Positions 30,839-40,358 of a DNA stretch of 44,264 nt are shown here, in pieces. Source of the DNA: Clostridia bacterium (GTDB taxonomy: Bacteria; Bacillota; Clostridia; Christensenellales; Pumilibacteraceae). The first letter of the stretch is position 1. Each line of letters opens with the position of its first letter. The stretch is taken from assembly GCA_017623455.1 (NCBI GenBank), contig JAGAPA010000018.1, positions 1 through 44,264 on the forward strand, given 5' to 3'. Position numbers and translations under genes: made by a program. The notes beneath the pieces were generated by a model, which had not been told where the DNA came from, made no database searches, and worked only from the letters and a program-made list of their open reading frames with translations.

Positions 30839-31048
30839 ATGGCAAACAACGAAAACGAAAAGAAGCAGATACCTTTAAGAGTATCCGCAAAGCTATACAA
30901 TGCAATCGCTCAGTGGGCGGAGGATGACTTTCGTTCTATTAACGGTCAGATAGAATACTTGCTCACAGAGTGTGTCAAACAGCGTAAAAAGAATGGAAAA
31001 TACGTATCCGACGAAATAGACGCACCGCTCGAAATTGACATACAATAA
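30839..31048 (+). CDS. Small ribbon-helix-helix (Arc/CopG-like) protein
   Basis: This 69-residue protein contains a ribbon-helix-helix pattern: strand QIPLRVS, helix KLYNAIAQWAEDDF, then SINGQIEYLLTECVKQRKK. Such proteins bind DNA as dimers, often near their own promoters. The gene starts one base after the SPFH stop, and the pair seems to recur in Firmicutes. It carries no toxin partner of the usual kind. The inverted repeats over the SPFH promoter are plausible targets, which would make this an autoregulated pair. This is inference. Confidence 0.7.
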   Translation: MANNENEKKQIPLRVSAKLYNAIAQWAEDDFRSINGQIEYLLTECVKQRKKNGKYVSDEIDAPLEIDIQ

Positions 31049-31070
31049 CACATACGCGCATAAGATTTTG

Positions 31071-31159
31071 GTGGGCAGACCCACGGTCGATATAATATTT
31101 TAACAAAGCTAATCCTAAGTAAGCCTTCTCCCTTGGGGAAGGTGTCAACGCAAAGCGTT
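31071..31159. repeat. REP-like intergenic hairpins
   Basis: GTGGG-CAGA-CCCAC (31071-31084) is followed by GTCGATAT. Then come CCTTCTCCCTTGGGGAAGG (31124-31142) and AACGC-AAA-GCGTT (31147-31159). The first matches the repeat at 14821 with a covarying base pair. The second resembles a CCTTCTCCCTTGGGG-type repeat I recall as dispersed in Clostridia. Confidence 0.65.
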
Positions 31160-31238
31160 TATGGAAGGAGTGTAATATAAGTCAATCTCAATATTTGCTA
31201 AAAAAATACAACTATAAACAACAAGGAAAAGACTTAAT

Positions 31239-32153
31239 ATGAAAGACGTAATACAAATCAAAAATCTGTACAAATCGTACGGCGACGTAAAAGCCGTACA
31301 AGACCTTTCGTTCAAGGTAAAGGAGGGTGAACTTTTTGCGTTTTTGGGAGTAAACGGTGCAGGAAAAAGCACAACTATTTCCATTATGTGTTCAGCACTT
31401 CAAAAGGATAGCGGAACCGTTATAATAAACGGCAACGATATCGACAAAGAGAGCGATGACATAAAGCGCGCGCTTGGCGTAGTATTTCAAAACAGCGTTC
31501 TTGATAAATCTCTCACCGTTTACGACAACCTTCGTTCGCGAGCCGCAGTTTACGGTATTCACGGCAACGATTTTAAGACAAGACTTGACGAGCTTAGCGA
31601 GCTTTTGGATTTCAAACCGCTTCTCAAAAGAACAGTAGGCAAACTTTCGGGCGGACAAAAGCGTAAAATCGACGTTGCGCGCGCCCTTATTCACAAGCCC
31701 AGAATCTTAGTTTTGGATGAACCGACCACAGGTCTTGATCCTCAAACCAGACTTACGCTTTGGTCCGTTATCGAAAACTTGAGAAAGACAGAAAAGATGA
31801 CGGTTTTCCTGACAACTCACTATATGGAAGAGGCTGCGGACGCTGACTTTGTAGTTATTATAGATTCGGGCAAAATCGTTGCAGAAGGCACTCCGTTACA
31901 GCTCAAAAACGAATATGCAGGCGACAGTATAACCATTTACGGCATCGACGATGCTACCGCAAATTCACTTGGCATCTCCTATGAGAAAATTAGCGGAGCG
32001 CACAGATTTAGCGTAAAAAACACGGCTCAGGCAACCGAGCTTATTACAAAATACCCCCATATCTTCGTAGACTACGAGGTTGTAAAGGGTAAAATGGACT
32101 CCGTTTTCCTTACCGTAACAGGTAAAAAATTAGAGGGAGGAGATAACAAATGA
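31239..32153 (+). CDS. ABC exporter ATP-binding protein
   Basis: This 304-residue ATPase of the DrrA/ABC-2 type has Walker A GVNGAGKST at residues 37-45, signature LSGGQ near residue 134, and Walker B ILVLDEP followed by TTGLD. The C-terminal 80 residues (after DSGKIVAEGTP) are a typical accessory region. AAGGAAAA precedes the ATG. It overlaps the permease gene by 4 bp (ATGA), so the two make one translationally coupled exporter. The substrate cannot be read from sequence. Export of drug, lipid or glycan is typical for the type. Confidence 0.92.
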   Translation: MKDVIQIKNLYKSYGDVKAVQDLSFKVKEGELFAFLGVNGAGKSTTISIMCSALQKDSGTVIINGNDIDKESDDIKRALGVVFQNSVLDKSLTVYDNLRSRAAVYGIHGNDFKTRLDELSELLDFKPLLKRTVGKLSGGQKRKIDVARALIHKPRILVLDEPTTGLDPQTRLTLWSVIENLRKTEKMTVFLTTHYMEEAADADFVVIIDSGKIVAEGTPLQLKNEYAGDSITIYGIDDATANSLGISYEKISGAHRFSVKNTAQATELITKYPHIFVDYEVVKGKMDSVFLTVTGKKLEGGDNK

Positions 32154-33070
32154 AAACTTTTTTAGTAATGCTTAAACGTAATATCAAAATGTTCTTTAAG
32201 GACAAAGGTTTGTTTTTTACCTCTATGATAACACCCCTCATTTTACTCGTTTTGTACGCAACGTTCCTCTCAAACGTGTACAAAGACTCGTTTATGGGTG
32301 TGCTTGATGGCTTTGGTGTAAAGGTGGAAGAAAGCCTTATGAACGGACTTGTAGGCGGTCAGCTATTCTCCTCGCTACTTGCGGTGAGCTGTGTAACCGT
32401 ATCGTTTTGCTCCAATATGCTTATGGTGCAAGATAAGGTTACAGGCGCGAGGAAAGACTTTTTGATGGGACCTCTTAAAAAATCCACTCTTGCACTTTCC
32501 TACTATACGGCATCGGCTTTCTCAACGCTTATAATATGCGTGCTTGCAATGATTGCGTGCTTCGTGTATATCGGAATAGTGGGCTGGTACATAACCGTTG
32601 CGGACGTGTTCCTGATTATGCTCGACGTATTCCTGCTCGTAATGTTTGGAACGGCGCTCTCATCGGTAATAAATTTCTTCCTCTCCTCGCAAGGACACAT
32701 TTCTGCGGTGGGAAGTATAGTAAGCTCTTGCTACGGTTTTATATGCGGTGCGTATATGCCTCTTGCAAGTTTTGGCGATTGGCTCAGAAATATCGTTATG
32801 TTCTTACCCGGAACGTACGGAACGTCAATGCTCAGAAACCACACTCTAAACGGCGTGTTTGAAGAAATGACTTCTCAACTTACCAAAACGCATCCCGAGC
32901 CAATGGTAGACGCGCTTATAGAGGGCTTGCGCGACAGTATCGATTGTAACCTCTACTTTTTCGATACCCAAGTCGAAATCGGCACAATGTACCTTATAGT
33001 AAGCCTTTCCATTCTCGCGCTCGTTGCCATCTACGTTATTCTTAACGTACTTCGCAAAAAGAAAGACTAA
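32150..33070 (+). CDS. ABC-2 type exporter permease
   Basis: This 306-residue protein has six predicted membrane helices in the ABC-2 layout, with the first helix (FFTSMITPLILLVLYATFLSNVY, about residues 22-44) followed by a large extracytoplasmic loop. It overlaps the ATPase gene by 4 bp. A terminator (33083-33125) follows. The next gene is the glucan-synthase-like giant, but a terminator separates them, so a shared role is only suggested by proximity. Confidence 0.88.
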   Translation: MKTFLVMLKRNIKMFFKDKGLFFTSMITPLILLVLYATFLSNVYKDSFMGVLDGFGVKVEESLMNGLVGGQLFSSLLAVSCVTVSFCSNMLMVQDKVTGARKDFLMGPLKKSTLALSYYTASAFSTLIICVLAMIACFVYIGIVGWYITVADVFLIMLDVFLLVMFGTALSSVINFFLSSQGHISAVGSIVSSCYGFICGAYMPLASFGDWLRNIVMFLPGTYGTSMLRNHTLNGVFEEMTSQLTKTHPEPMVDALIEGLRDSIDCNLYFFDTQVEIGTMYLIVSLSILALVAIYVILNVLRKKKD

Positions 33071-33082
33071 CAAAATAAATCA

Positions 33083-33125
33083 AAGTCCGTCCTGGAAAAC
33101 CGTTCCGCAGACGGGCTTTTTCAGT
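33083..33125 (+). terminator. Terminator of the first ABC exporter
   Basis: AAGTCCGTC (33083-33091) pairs with GACGGGCTT (33110-33118, one G-U pair), followed by TTTTC. Confidence 0.75.
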
Positions 33126-33242
33126 ATATTTTATAAAACAACAAAATACCGGTCAACCGTTTATTGTATCGTGGCTTTTAGTATAAACCAAAAGATCTTT
33201 GTCAAAAATTCTTCGTAAACTAAAAAAATACGGAGAGATATA

Positions 33243-36200
33243 ATGACATATATTTTTATAGCTTTACTGGTAATATCCGTCGTGGTGCTTGCAGTGCTTT
33301 CGCTAAAAGGTGAAAGTATGGGGTTTGAACAGACTGACCCCGATTACTTTACGTTGTCAAAATGCGTACAAGGCAATCACAGGTCAAGACTGCTCGTTCC
33401 GCTTTGCGCTCGCGTTATCACAAAAAGCGTTACGGCAATGAAAAAACGCGACAAGCTTTTCGAGTACGAAAACTGGCTGTACGATAATGCATATAAGGCG
33501 CTTTCTCACCTGAAAATGCTTGCTAAGCTCAGGGTTTCCTCGCTTCCCTCGCACAAGGGTATGCCAAGACTGTATTATATTTTGCATAAGTGTATAGAGG
33601 AAGGAGAGGGTAAGATTGACAAATGGCTTAGCTACTTGGAAAAGTTCAATAACTACGGCTATCTCCTCTATCGCGAAAGTAAGGCGCTTCAAAAGATTGG
33701 TATATACGTACTAATCGAATATCTTACCGTCTACTACTCAAAGTCGTACGTTTCGTATTCATATTACCTGAAAGGCAAAAAGGACGGAGCAGAGCGCAGA
33801 ATCGATTTTAGCAGTATCAAATATGCAAGCTATCTTTCGGGAATTTTACACAACTCAGACAATGCAACCGAAAAACGGTTGAAACAGCTTTGCGAGGATA
33901 ACGGCATAGATTTATACGGAAAGATCTCCGCGTACAGAACGGAGCGCGACGAGTACTGTGTCCGTGTGAAAAACGCAATACTTTCGCTGAGAAATATAGG
34001 TGATATAATAAGCGAAGAAGCATTGCTTAAAACGAATAAGGTGAGCGCGTATCTTGACAAAAGCGAAGTGTTTTACAAAGATAACGACAATGCCACAAAG
34101 TTTGAATACTTGCGCCTTATCGCAAAGAAAACCAAGCGCGATCAGGAGATAACAACGGCGGTAAAATGCGTTGAAGCGTGTAAAAAAACGGGCGAAGACC
34201 TGTATGCTCATCTTGTAAAAGCGCACCGCTCGTCCGCCCTTTACGTTATACTTTTTTTACTAAGGCTCGTTGCGTCGGTTGGCGCGTGCGTAGCGGTGGG
34301 AATATATTTCAATTCCCCTGTTTTTGCCGTGTTCTTTTTTGCCATAGTGTACGCGTTTATCAAGCACGTATGTAGGTTTTTAGTGCAAAGACCTCCAAAT
34401 TTCGTGCCAAAAACCAAGCAAGCATCGGGCGAAACTCTTATTGTTATAAGTGCGCTCGTGCTAAATAGCGAAGACGCTCGTTTTGCAAAGGAGAGAGCAA
34501 AAACCGTAAAGTGCGCAAACCCCGATTTTGATGTTTGCCTGCTCGTGGATCTTAAGGACGGGAAACAAAAAATAACTGAGGAAGACAAGGCGGTTATTTC
34601 TTCTTTTGAAAATATGGGCGAAGGCGTTTACTGCGTGGTACGAGAGCGCAGGCAAAGCATTGATAAATACGTTGCGTGGGAAAAAAAACGCGGTGCAATA
34701 ACCGAGCTTTTCAAGCATATACTGACGGGAAAGTCCGATTTTGAATTTTGCTCGCTTCCGCAAAAAAATTACAAGTATGCAATAACGTTGGATATCGATA
34801 GCGATATAATTCTTGCCGAGCGTGCAGTTCGGGCAATTTCTCATCCATACTACAATTCGGTCGCCGTCCTTTCGTTTTCCTCACACTGTGCAATCAAGGA
34901 CGCCCCCACTTTGTACGCAAGTCTGTTTTCGGATAAGGCTTGCGGATATTCGCATAACGGTTTTACCGTGGAAAACGACGTATTTGGAAAAGGAAACTAT
35001 ACGGGCAAGGGAATTTGCAAGATAAAGGAATTTTATGAGCGCACGCTGGATTTCTTCCCCGATAATCGCATTTTAAGTCACGATTTTATCGAGGGCGCTG
35101 TGGTTGGATGCAAAAACTGCGACGTGTCGGTAAGCGAAAGTACTCCCGAAACGTTTGGGCAAAGCTTGGCAAGAGATAGTAGGTGGACGAGAGGTGATTG
35201 GCAACTTTTACCCTATCTTTTCCCATGCGTTACCGATCGAAACGGCAACAAGCGCAAAAACGATATCGGCATAGTAAACAAAGCGCATATTGCGTCCAAT
35301 CTCTTTTCCTCACTCTATCCTGTGTTCCTGCTTGCTTCCATATTTTTATCAAAGGGCTATACGTTACTTCTTGCGCTCGCCGTTCCTCTTTTTTCGGTAT
35401 TTGTATCACTTTCAGAAGTGTTCGTTGCGCCCAAAAAAACGCTAAAAAACGTAGCGCGCCAATTGTATTTGCTCGCTGTATTACCCACTTGCGCTTTTAC
35501 CGCGTTATACTCGGCGGTAATAACCTTATTTAGACTGATAAGCGGAAAAAAACTTTTAGAATGGAAAACCTTCAGACACGCAAGCTCAAAAAATTACGGT
35601 TGGATTTTTTCGCTTATTGCAGGCGCGCTTGCGATTGTTTTGGCTTTCATAAACGGCGACGTGGGCTTGTTGGTGATGGGAATAATTTTTGCAAGCGGTG
35701 CGTTTACGTTTGGGCTTGATGCAAAGCTTACTAAAAAACAACCGCATGCAGAGGTTAAAAAAATTGCGCTTGACCTTATCAACGCAACGGGCTCGTATTT
35801 TCTCAGCGCGCTCAACGTTTCGCCGTTATACCTTATTCCGGATTTTTACAGCGAAGAGAACGGAAAGTATGCAAACATGACGTCGCCTACAAATATCGGT
35901 TTTTCCCTTATCGCGCTTACGTGTTTGAAAAAACTCGGCTTTATTACCGAAGATGAGTATCTGGACAAAACCGATAAAATTCTTTACAGCGTAGACAAGC
36001 TCACGAAGTACCGCGGTCATCTTTACAACTGGTACGACGTGCATACGGGCGTTCCGCTTGCGCCAAGATACGTGTCTTCGGTGGATAGCGGAAACTTTTG
36101 TATTGCACTATGCTTTGTAAAAGACGAACTGAGTAAAAATTCTCAACTGATTGTCGAAAAACTGATAGGCGAAATTGATTTTTCGTTTTTGCAAACAAAT

Positions 36201-39200
36201 AAAAAACTGCTTGCTACGGGTTTTTGCAACGATACCAAAAAAACGGACGAAAGTTGCTACGATCTGTACGCGAGCGAAAGTCTTCTTACCTATATTTTTT
36301 GTCTTGGTTACAACAAGATTGACAAGGAGTGCGCGTTTGCTACGGATTGCAATGGAACGTATTATCGCGGTAACGTTCTGTTTTCTTGGACGGGTGGCGC
36401 ATTTGAATATCTTATGACGTCGCTTTTTATTCCGTATGTTAAGAGCAGTACTTTATATCAGTCAGCTATATCCCACGTCAGGGCGCAAAAACAATACCCT
36501 TTGCCGTTCTGGGGGATAAGCGAGTGTCAGTACGACGGCTTCGACGACAGCGGAAACAGAAAATACAAGGCTTTCGGTATAGAAAAGACCTCGTATAAAA
36601 ACGAAATGGGTACTGCTCGTGCTCCGTATGCAAGCGCGCTTTGTATGGAGTTTTCTCCGCTTTTGGTAACAGAAAATTTGAAAAAAGCGGAAAAGTGGGG
36701 AATGCGCGGAAAGTACGGTATGTACGAAGCTTACGACGGCGAGGTAATAAAAACTTACATGGCGCACCATCAGGGTATGATTATGCTGTCTTTGTACAAT
36801 GCGTTTACACAAAACGAGGATAAAGAGAAATTTGCATCGTTACCCGAGATTTCTTCTGCACTTTTATACCTGCTTGCGCCTGCCTCCGATATCCGGTACA
36901 GCGCGAAAAAAGAAGTAAAGCTAAAGCTGAAAGACGTAAACGTTGCGAAAAACGAAACCCTGTACGAAACCAATATTATGACTTGCGGAGCATACTTGTG
37001 CGCGTATAGGGATAATGGCGAGAGCGAAGCGTACTACCACGAAAAATGCGTATATACGAAGGGCGGAAACGATATAGTGCTTACGCTACACCAAAAGAGC
37101 TACTCGTTGCTTAGCGGTGCGAGAAGTGCGCTGAGCGAATCAAAAAGCGTATACGTTACCGACAATTCGTTGTTTTCGGCAACTGTAACCGTTACGGCTT
37201 CAGCATCGTTTGACGGAGAGATAAGAGAAGTGGAAATAACGAATAAAAGTGACAAACCGCAAAATTTTACACTCGGCTTTTATGCCGAACCGATACTTGT
37301 AAAAAAAGAAGAGTACACCGCGCACAAAACTTATAGCAAAATGTTTATCAAAACGTCTTCGGTGAATAATGCCGTAATTGCATATCGGAAGGACGTCGCG
37401 CTTGCTTTGACGTGTGAGGACGGCGACGTAAAAGAGCTTGACAGAGGCAGGATTTTCAGGAAAAGCTCGTCCGCAATAAACGTGGATTGTTGCTTGTTCA
37501 CCGCCAAAAATTTTACGGTTCAAAGCGAGAAAAGCCAAACTTTGCATAGTGCGCTAATATGCGCAAGATCAGAGCTGTTGGCGCAAAATCTTGCATACGT
37601 ATACTCAAAAACTGACAAAAATACGTTAATGGATGTTTCTATGCATGCCACAGCATCTCAAAGTGTAGGCGAAAACATAAAAAATACCGTAAGCGCTCTA
37701 AGGCGCGCAAACAGCGTAAACGCATATTCTATAAGTACTCCGATCGTTATGCTTGACTGTAGCGAAAACAGACTGTACAAGCTTAAGCAGGTTTGTTGTG
37801 CGCTTATAAAAGCATCGAGGTTTGCTCCGTGTTTTACCGTGTGCGTACTGTATGCAGAACGCGACGGATATTTCAAGAGCGAAGGAAACAGGGCAAAAGA
37901 AGAAGTGAACAGAGCGGTAAGCGAGAACGGTTGCGGTAACCTATCTTTTGTGTTTTTAGAAAAGACCGCAGATAAGGACAAGATAGAACGTCTTAAGCCT
38001 ATGTCGGTAGCGCCGATATCAAGCTTTCCAACTTACCCCAAAAAGCCTTTGCTTGTAAAAAAGATGGAGGAGCATGCTAAAGTTGTTCTACCGGATATCG
38101 TAAATCCTACGGACTGTGGTGGATTTTACAGAAACGGTTTTCTGATTGATAAAGCACCACCCAAAAGCTGGAGCAACGTGGTAAGCAACGGAGAAATCGG
38201 CTTTATTGCAACCGAGAGCGGGGACGGGTATACCTTTTATTCGTCCTCCCGTCAAGAAAAAATTACAGAGTTTTCCTACGATCCGTTACGTAGCGACCCA
38301 AGCGAAGGAGTTGTGTTTTTTGAGGATAATTTTGCTTGGTCGGTATCCCCGTCCCCTCTTGGAGAAAAGTGCTATTGTATGCAAGAGAGCGGAAAGACCG
38401 TATATAAAAGCGGTTGTAACAACCTCAGTATAACGCAAAAGACAGGCATAAGCGGAGCTAATAAATTCGTGGTGATAAACATCAAAAATCCGAGTGGCAG
38501 ACCGCGTAAGATTTACGTTACTTTTTTTGCCCGTCTTGTGCTTGGCGATTTTAGTCAAAATACGGAAAAGTCAATAACGTATGCGCGTAAATCTAACGTT
38601 TTGAGCGCAAAAAACATGCAGAACGGACTTGCGGTCGCGTTATCTTGCAGTGAAGATATGATAGCTTATTCGTTTGATACGCACCGCATGAAAAGCAAAA
38701 GCGGAGAGATTGTCAGGGTGAAGGATTTTGAAAGATCGGACGTAAAAGACGGCTTTGTGTATACCGTTTCGGTTTGTGTGGAACAAGAGAAACAGGTAGT
38801 GTTTTCATTGGGTAAAAATCCGTCGCCCGACTTTTTCAAAGCAGAGGATTTGATAGAGGATTTTAGTGAGCAAAGCAAGAATATGAGCGCGATAAAAATA
38901 AACGGCGTTGATGCGGACTTGGATTGCGTTTTCAGCTGGCTCATTCCGCAAACCTACTTTTCCCGATTTAATGCACGGTGCGGTTTTTATCAAGTGGGAG
39001 GCGCGTATGGTTTTAGGGATCAGCTTCAGGACTGCCTTGCTCTGCTGTATGCGCGACCCGACGAGGTAAGAAATCATATACTGTACTGCGCAGAGCGTCA
39101 GTTTGAAAGCGGTGACGTGTTGCATTGGTGGCATCATCCTTACAGGGGAGTGAGGACAAGAATAAGCGACGACAGACTGTTTCTTGCATACGTTACCGCA

Positions 39201-40301
39201 AAGTATATAAATTTTACAGGTGATAAAGCAATCTTGGACGAACAAATCCCCTTCCTTAAAGACGTTGCGTTCGATAAGGTTCTATACGCCGACTTTATTC
39301 CCACACAGTACCGTACCTCGCTTAAGGATCATATAGTCCGCGCAATACATTCGTGCAAGTTCGCGTCAAACGGGCTCGTTCTTATGGGCGACGGCGACTG
39401 GAACGACGCAATGGATACAGCCGGTGCTAAGGGGCTTGGCTCGTCAGTGTGGTTGAGTATGTTTTTGTATGCGGTCATAAACGAGTGTAAAAGCTTTTTG
39501 AATAACGGCGAATTTTATCAAAGGATTCTCACCCGTCTTAAAGAAAGCGTAAGCAAGACGTTTGACGGGCACTCTTTTGCGCGCCTTATAACAGACGACG
39601 GAAAAATGCTCGGATACAAGGACGGATTTATCGATATAATAACGCAGTCCTGGGCTGTTCTGTCAGGAATTGCAGACGATCAAACGTGCACCGTCGCGCT
39701 GTCTTCAGCCGAAAAGCTCGTGGATAAAAATAAGCGGATAATCAGACTTCTCTCTCCACCCTTCGACGAATCCACCGATATAGGCAGTATAGGAAAATAT
39801 CCGAAAGGCGTGAGAGAGAACGGCGGTCAGTATACTCACGGCGCCGTGTGGTACGTTATGGCTCTGTACAAAACCGGACAAAAAGACAAGGCATACGAAT
39901 ACCTCAAATACCTTTTGCCCTCCACACACACTAAAAACGGTAACAGCGCGCTTTACAAAAACGAGCCTTACGTGATTACTGCCGACGTGTACGAAAGCGG
40001 AGAGGGCGGATGGAGCTGGTATACGGGTTCGGCGTCTTGGATGTACGTTCTTATTGTCGAATATCTGTTCGGAATAAAAAAACAGGCAGATACGGTAACC
40101 ATAGCCCCGATGCTTCCCGATTTCGTAAAAAACGCGGAGTTTACTTTGCGTTTTAACGGCATGGAAGCGCACGTCCACGTCAATAACAGCGAGGGCGGTG
40201 AATGGAGGTTGTTTTACAACGGAGTAATGCACGAAAACAACGTGCTTCAAATATCGATGCAAAATCACGGCAAAAAATTTACGCTTGCAAAAACGCAATA
40301 G
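33243..40301 (+). CDS. Cyclic beta-1,2-glucan synthase-like protein (GT84 - glucanotransferase - GH94)
   Basis: This 2352-residue membrane enzyme resembles NdvB/Cgs, which polymerise UDP-glucose into beta-1,2-glucan, cyclise it and trim it. An N-terminal helix (1-20) is followed by a cytosolic part, membrane helices at about 330-375, and a GT84 region with DIDSD (Asp517, 519, 521) and RxxRW at 644-648 (RDSRWTRGDWQLLP). More helices follow at about 682-826. The middle region contains MRGKYGMYEAYD and MAHHQGM (1173-1179), the hallmark of the transglycosylating domain (GH189-type). The C-terminal part is GH94-like: GGAYGFRDQLQD, HWWHHPYRGVRTRISDD, and GDWND (2051-2055) with the expected catalytic Asp. 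It is shorter than proteobacterial Cgs (about 2800). GGAGAG precedes the ATG, and no clear promoter was found. The flanking ABC exporters could move the product. Confidence 0.85.
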   Translation: MTYIFIALLVISVVVLAVLSLKGESMGFEQTDPDYFTLSKCVQGNHRSRLLVPLCARVITKSVTAMKKRDKLFEYENWLYDNAYKALSHLKMLAKLRVSSLPSHKGMPRLYYILHKCIEEGEGKIDKWLSYLEKFNNYGYLLYRESKALQKIGIYVLIEYLTVYYSKSYVSYSYYLKGKKDGAERRIDFSSIKYASYLSGILHNSDNATEKRLKQLCEDNGIDLYGKISAYRTERDEYCVRVKNAILSLRNIGDIISEEALLKTNKVSAYLDKSEVFYKDNDNATKFEYLRLIAKKTKRDQEITTAVKCVEACKKTGEDLYAHLVKAHRSSALYVILFLLRLVASVGACVAVGIYFNSPVFAVFFFAIVYAFIKHVCRFLVQRPPNFVPKTKQASGETLIVISALVLNSEDARFAKERAKTVKCANPDFDVCLLVDLKDGKQKITEEDKAVISSFENMGEGVYCVVRERRQSIDKYVAWEKKRGAITELFKHILTGKSDFEFCSLPQKNYKYAITLDIDSDIILAERAVRAISHPYYNSVAVLSFSSHCAIKDAPTLYASLFSDKACGYSHNGFTVENDVFGKGNYTGKGICKIKEFYERTLDFFPDNRILSHDFIEGAVVGCKNCDVSVSESTPETFGQSLARDSRWTRGDWQLLPYLFPCVTDRNGNKRKNDIGIVNKAHIASNLFSSLYPVFLLASIFLSKGYTLLLALAVPLFSVFVSLSEVFVAPKKTLKNVARQLYLLAVLPTCAFTALYSAVITLFRLISGKKLLEWKTFRHASSKNYGWIFSLIAGALAIVLAFINGDVGLLVMGIIFASGAFTFGLDAKLTKKQPHAEVKKIALDLINATGSYFLSALNVSPLYLIPDFYSEENGKYANMTSPTNIGFSLIALTCLKKLGFITEDEYLDKTDKILYSVDKLTKYRGHLYNWYDVHTGVPLAPRYVSSVDSGNFCIALCFVKDELSKNSQLIVEKLIGEIDFSFLQTNKKLLATGFCNDTKKTDESCYDLYASESLLTYIFCLGYNKIDKECAFATDCNGTYYRGNVLFSWTGGAFEYLMTSLFIPYVKSSTLYQSAISHVRAQKQYPLPFWGISECQYDGFDDSGNRKYKAFGIEKTSYKNEMGTARAPYASALCMEFSPLLVTENLKKAEKWGMRGKYGMYEAYDGEVIKTYMAHHQGMIMLSLYNAFTQNEDKEKFASLPEISSALLYLLAPASDIRYSAKKEVKLKLKDVNVAKNETLYETNIMTCGAYLCAYRDNGESEAYYHEKCVYTKGGNDIVLTLHQKSYSLLSGARSALSESKSVYVTDNSLFSATVTVTASASFDGEIREVEITNKSDKPQNFTLGFYAEPILVKKEEYTAHKTYSKMFIKTSSVNNAVIAYRKDVALALTCEDGDVKELDRGRIFRKSSSAINVDCCLFTAKNFTVQSEKSQTLHSALICARSELLAQNLAYVYSKTDKNTLMDVSMHATASQSVGENIKNTVSALRRANSVNAYSISTPIVMLDCSENRLYKLKQVCCALIKASRFAPCFTVCVLYAERDGYFKSEGNRAKEEVNRAVSENGCGNLSFVFLEKTADKDKIERLKPMSVAPISSFPTYPKKPLLVKKMEEHAKVVLPDIVNPTDCGGFYRNGFLIDKAPPKSWSNVVSNGEIGFIATESGDGYTFYSSSRQEKITEFSYDPLRSDPSEGVVFFEDNFAWSVSPSPLGEKCYCMQESGKTVYKSGCNNLSITQKTGISGANKFVVINIKNPSGRPRKIYVTFFARLVLGDFSQNTEKSITYARKSNVLSAKNMQNGLAVALSCSEDMIAYSFDTHRMKSKSGEIVRVKDFERSDVKDGFVYTVSVCVEQEKQVVFSLGKNPSPDFFKAEDLIEDFSEQSKNMSAIKINGVDADLDCVFSWLIPQTYFSRFNARCGFYQVGGAYGFRDQLQDCLALLYARPDEVRNHILYCAERQFESGDVLHWWHHPYRGVRTRISDDRLFLAYVTAKYINFTGDKAILDEQIPFLKDVAFDKVLYADFIPTQYRTSLKDHIVRAIHSCKFASNGLVLMGDGDWNDAMDTAGAKGLGSSVWLSMFLYAVINECKSFLNNGEFYQRILTRLKESVSKTFDGHSFARLITDDGKMLGYKDGFIDIITQSWAVLSGIADDQTCTVALSSAEKLVDKNKRIIRLLSPPFDESTDIGSIGKYPKGVRENGGQYTHGAVWYVMALYKTGQKDKAYEYLKYLLPSTHTKNGNSALYKNEPYVITADVYESGEGGWSWYTGSASWMYVLIVEYLFGIKKQADTVTIAPMLPDFVKNAEFTLRFNGMEAHVHVNNSEGGEWRLFYNGVMHENNVLQISMQNHGKKFTLAKTQ

Positions 40302-40319
40302 GTATAACGGCTTAAATGC

Positions 40320-40349
40320 TTGCAAAACGTATTTAAGATATGATATAAT
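40320..40349 (+). promoter_or_regulatory. rarA promoter giving a near-leaderless mRNA
   Basis: TTGCAA (40320-40325), 18 bp, then an extended -10, TGA-TATAAT (40341-40349). The expected start of transcription, about 7 bases downstream, is near 40356, only about 3 bases before the ATG at 40359. There is no Shine-Dalgarno sequence. Confidence 0.6.
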
Positions 40350-40358
40350 ATATCTATT

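Noticed and set aside
31190-31238. Promoter for the first ABC exporter (TTGCTA and TATAAA)
   Set aside because: The spacing is only 12 bp, too short for a sigma-A promoter. No convincing alternative was found.
33165-33221. Promoter for the glucan-synthase-like gene (TTGTAT/TATAAA or TTGTCA/TAAACT)
   Set aside because: Both pairs have 11-bp spacers, so neither is a credible promoter.
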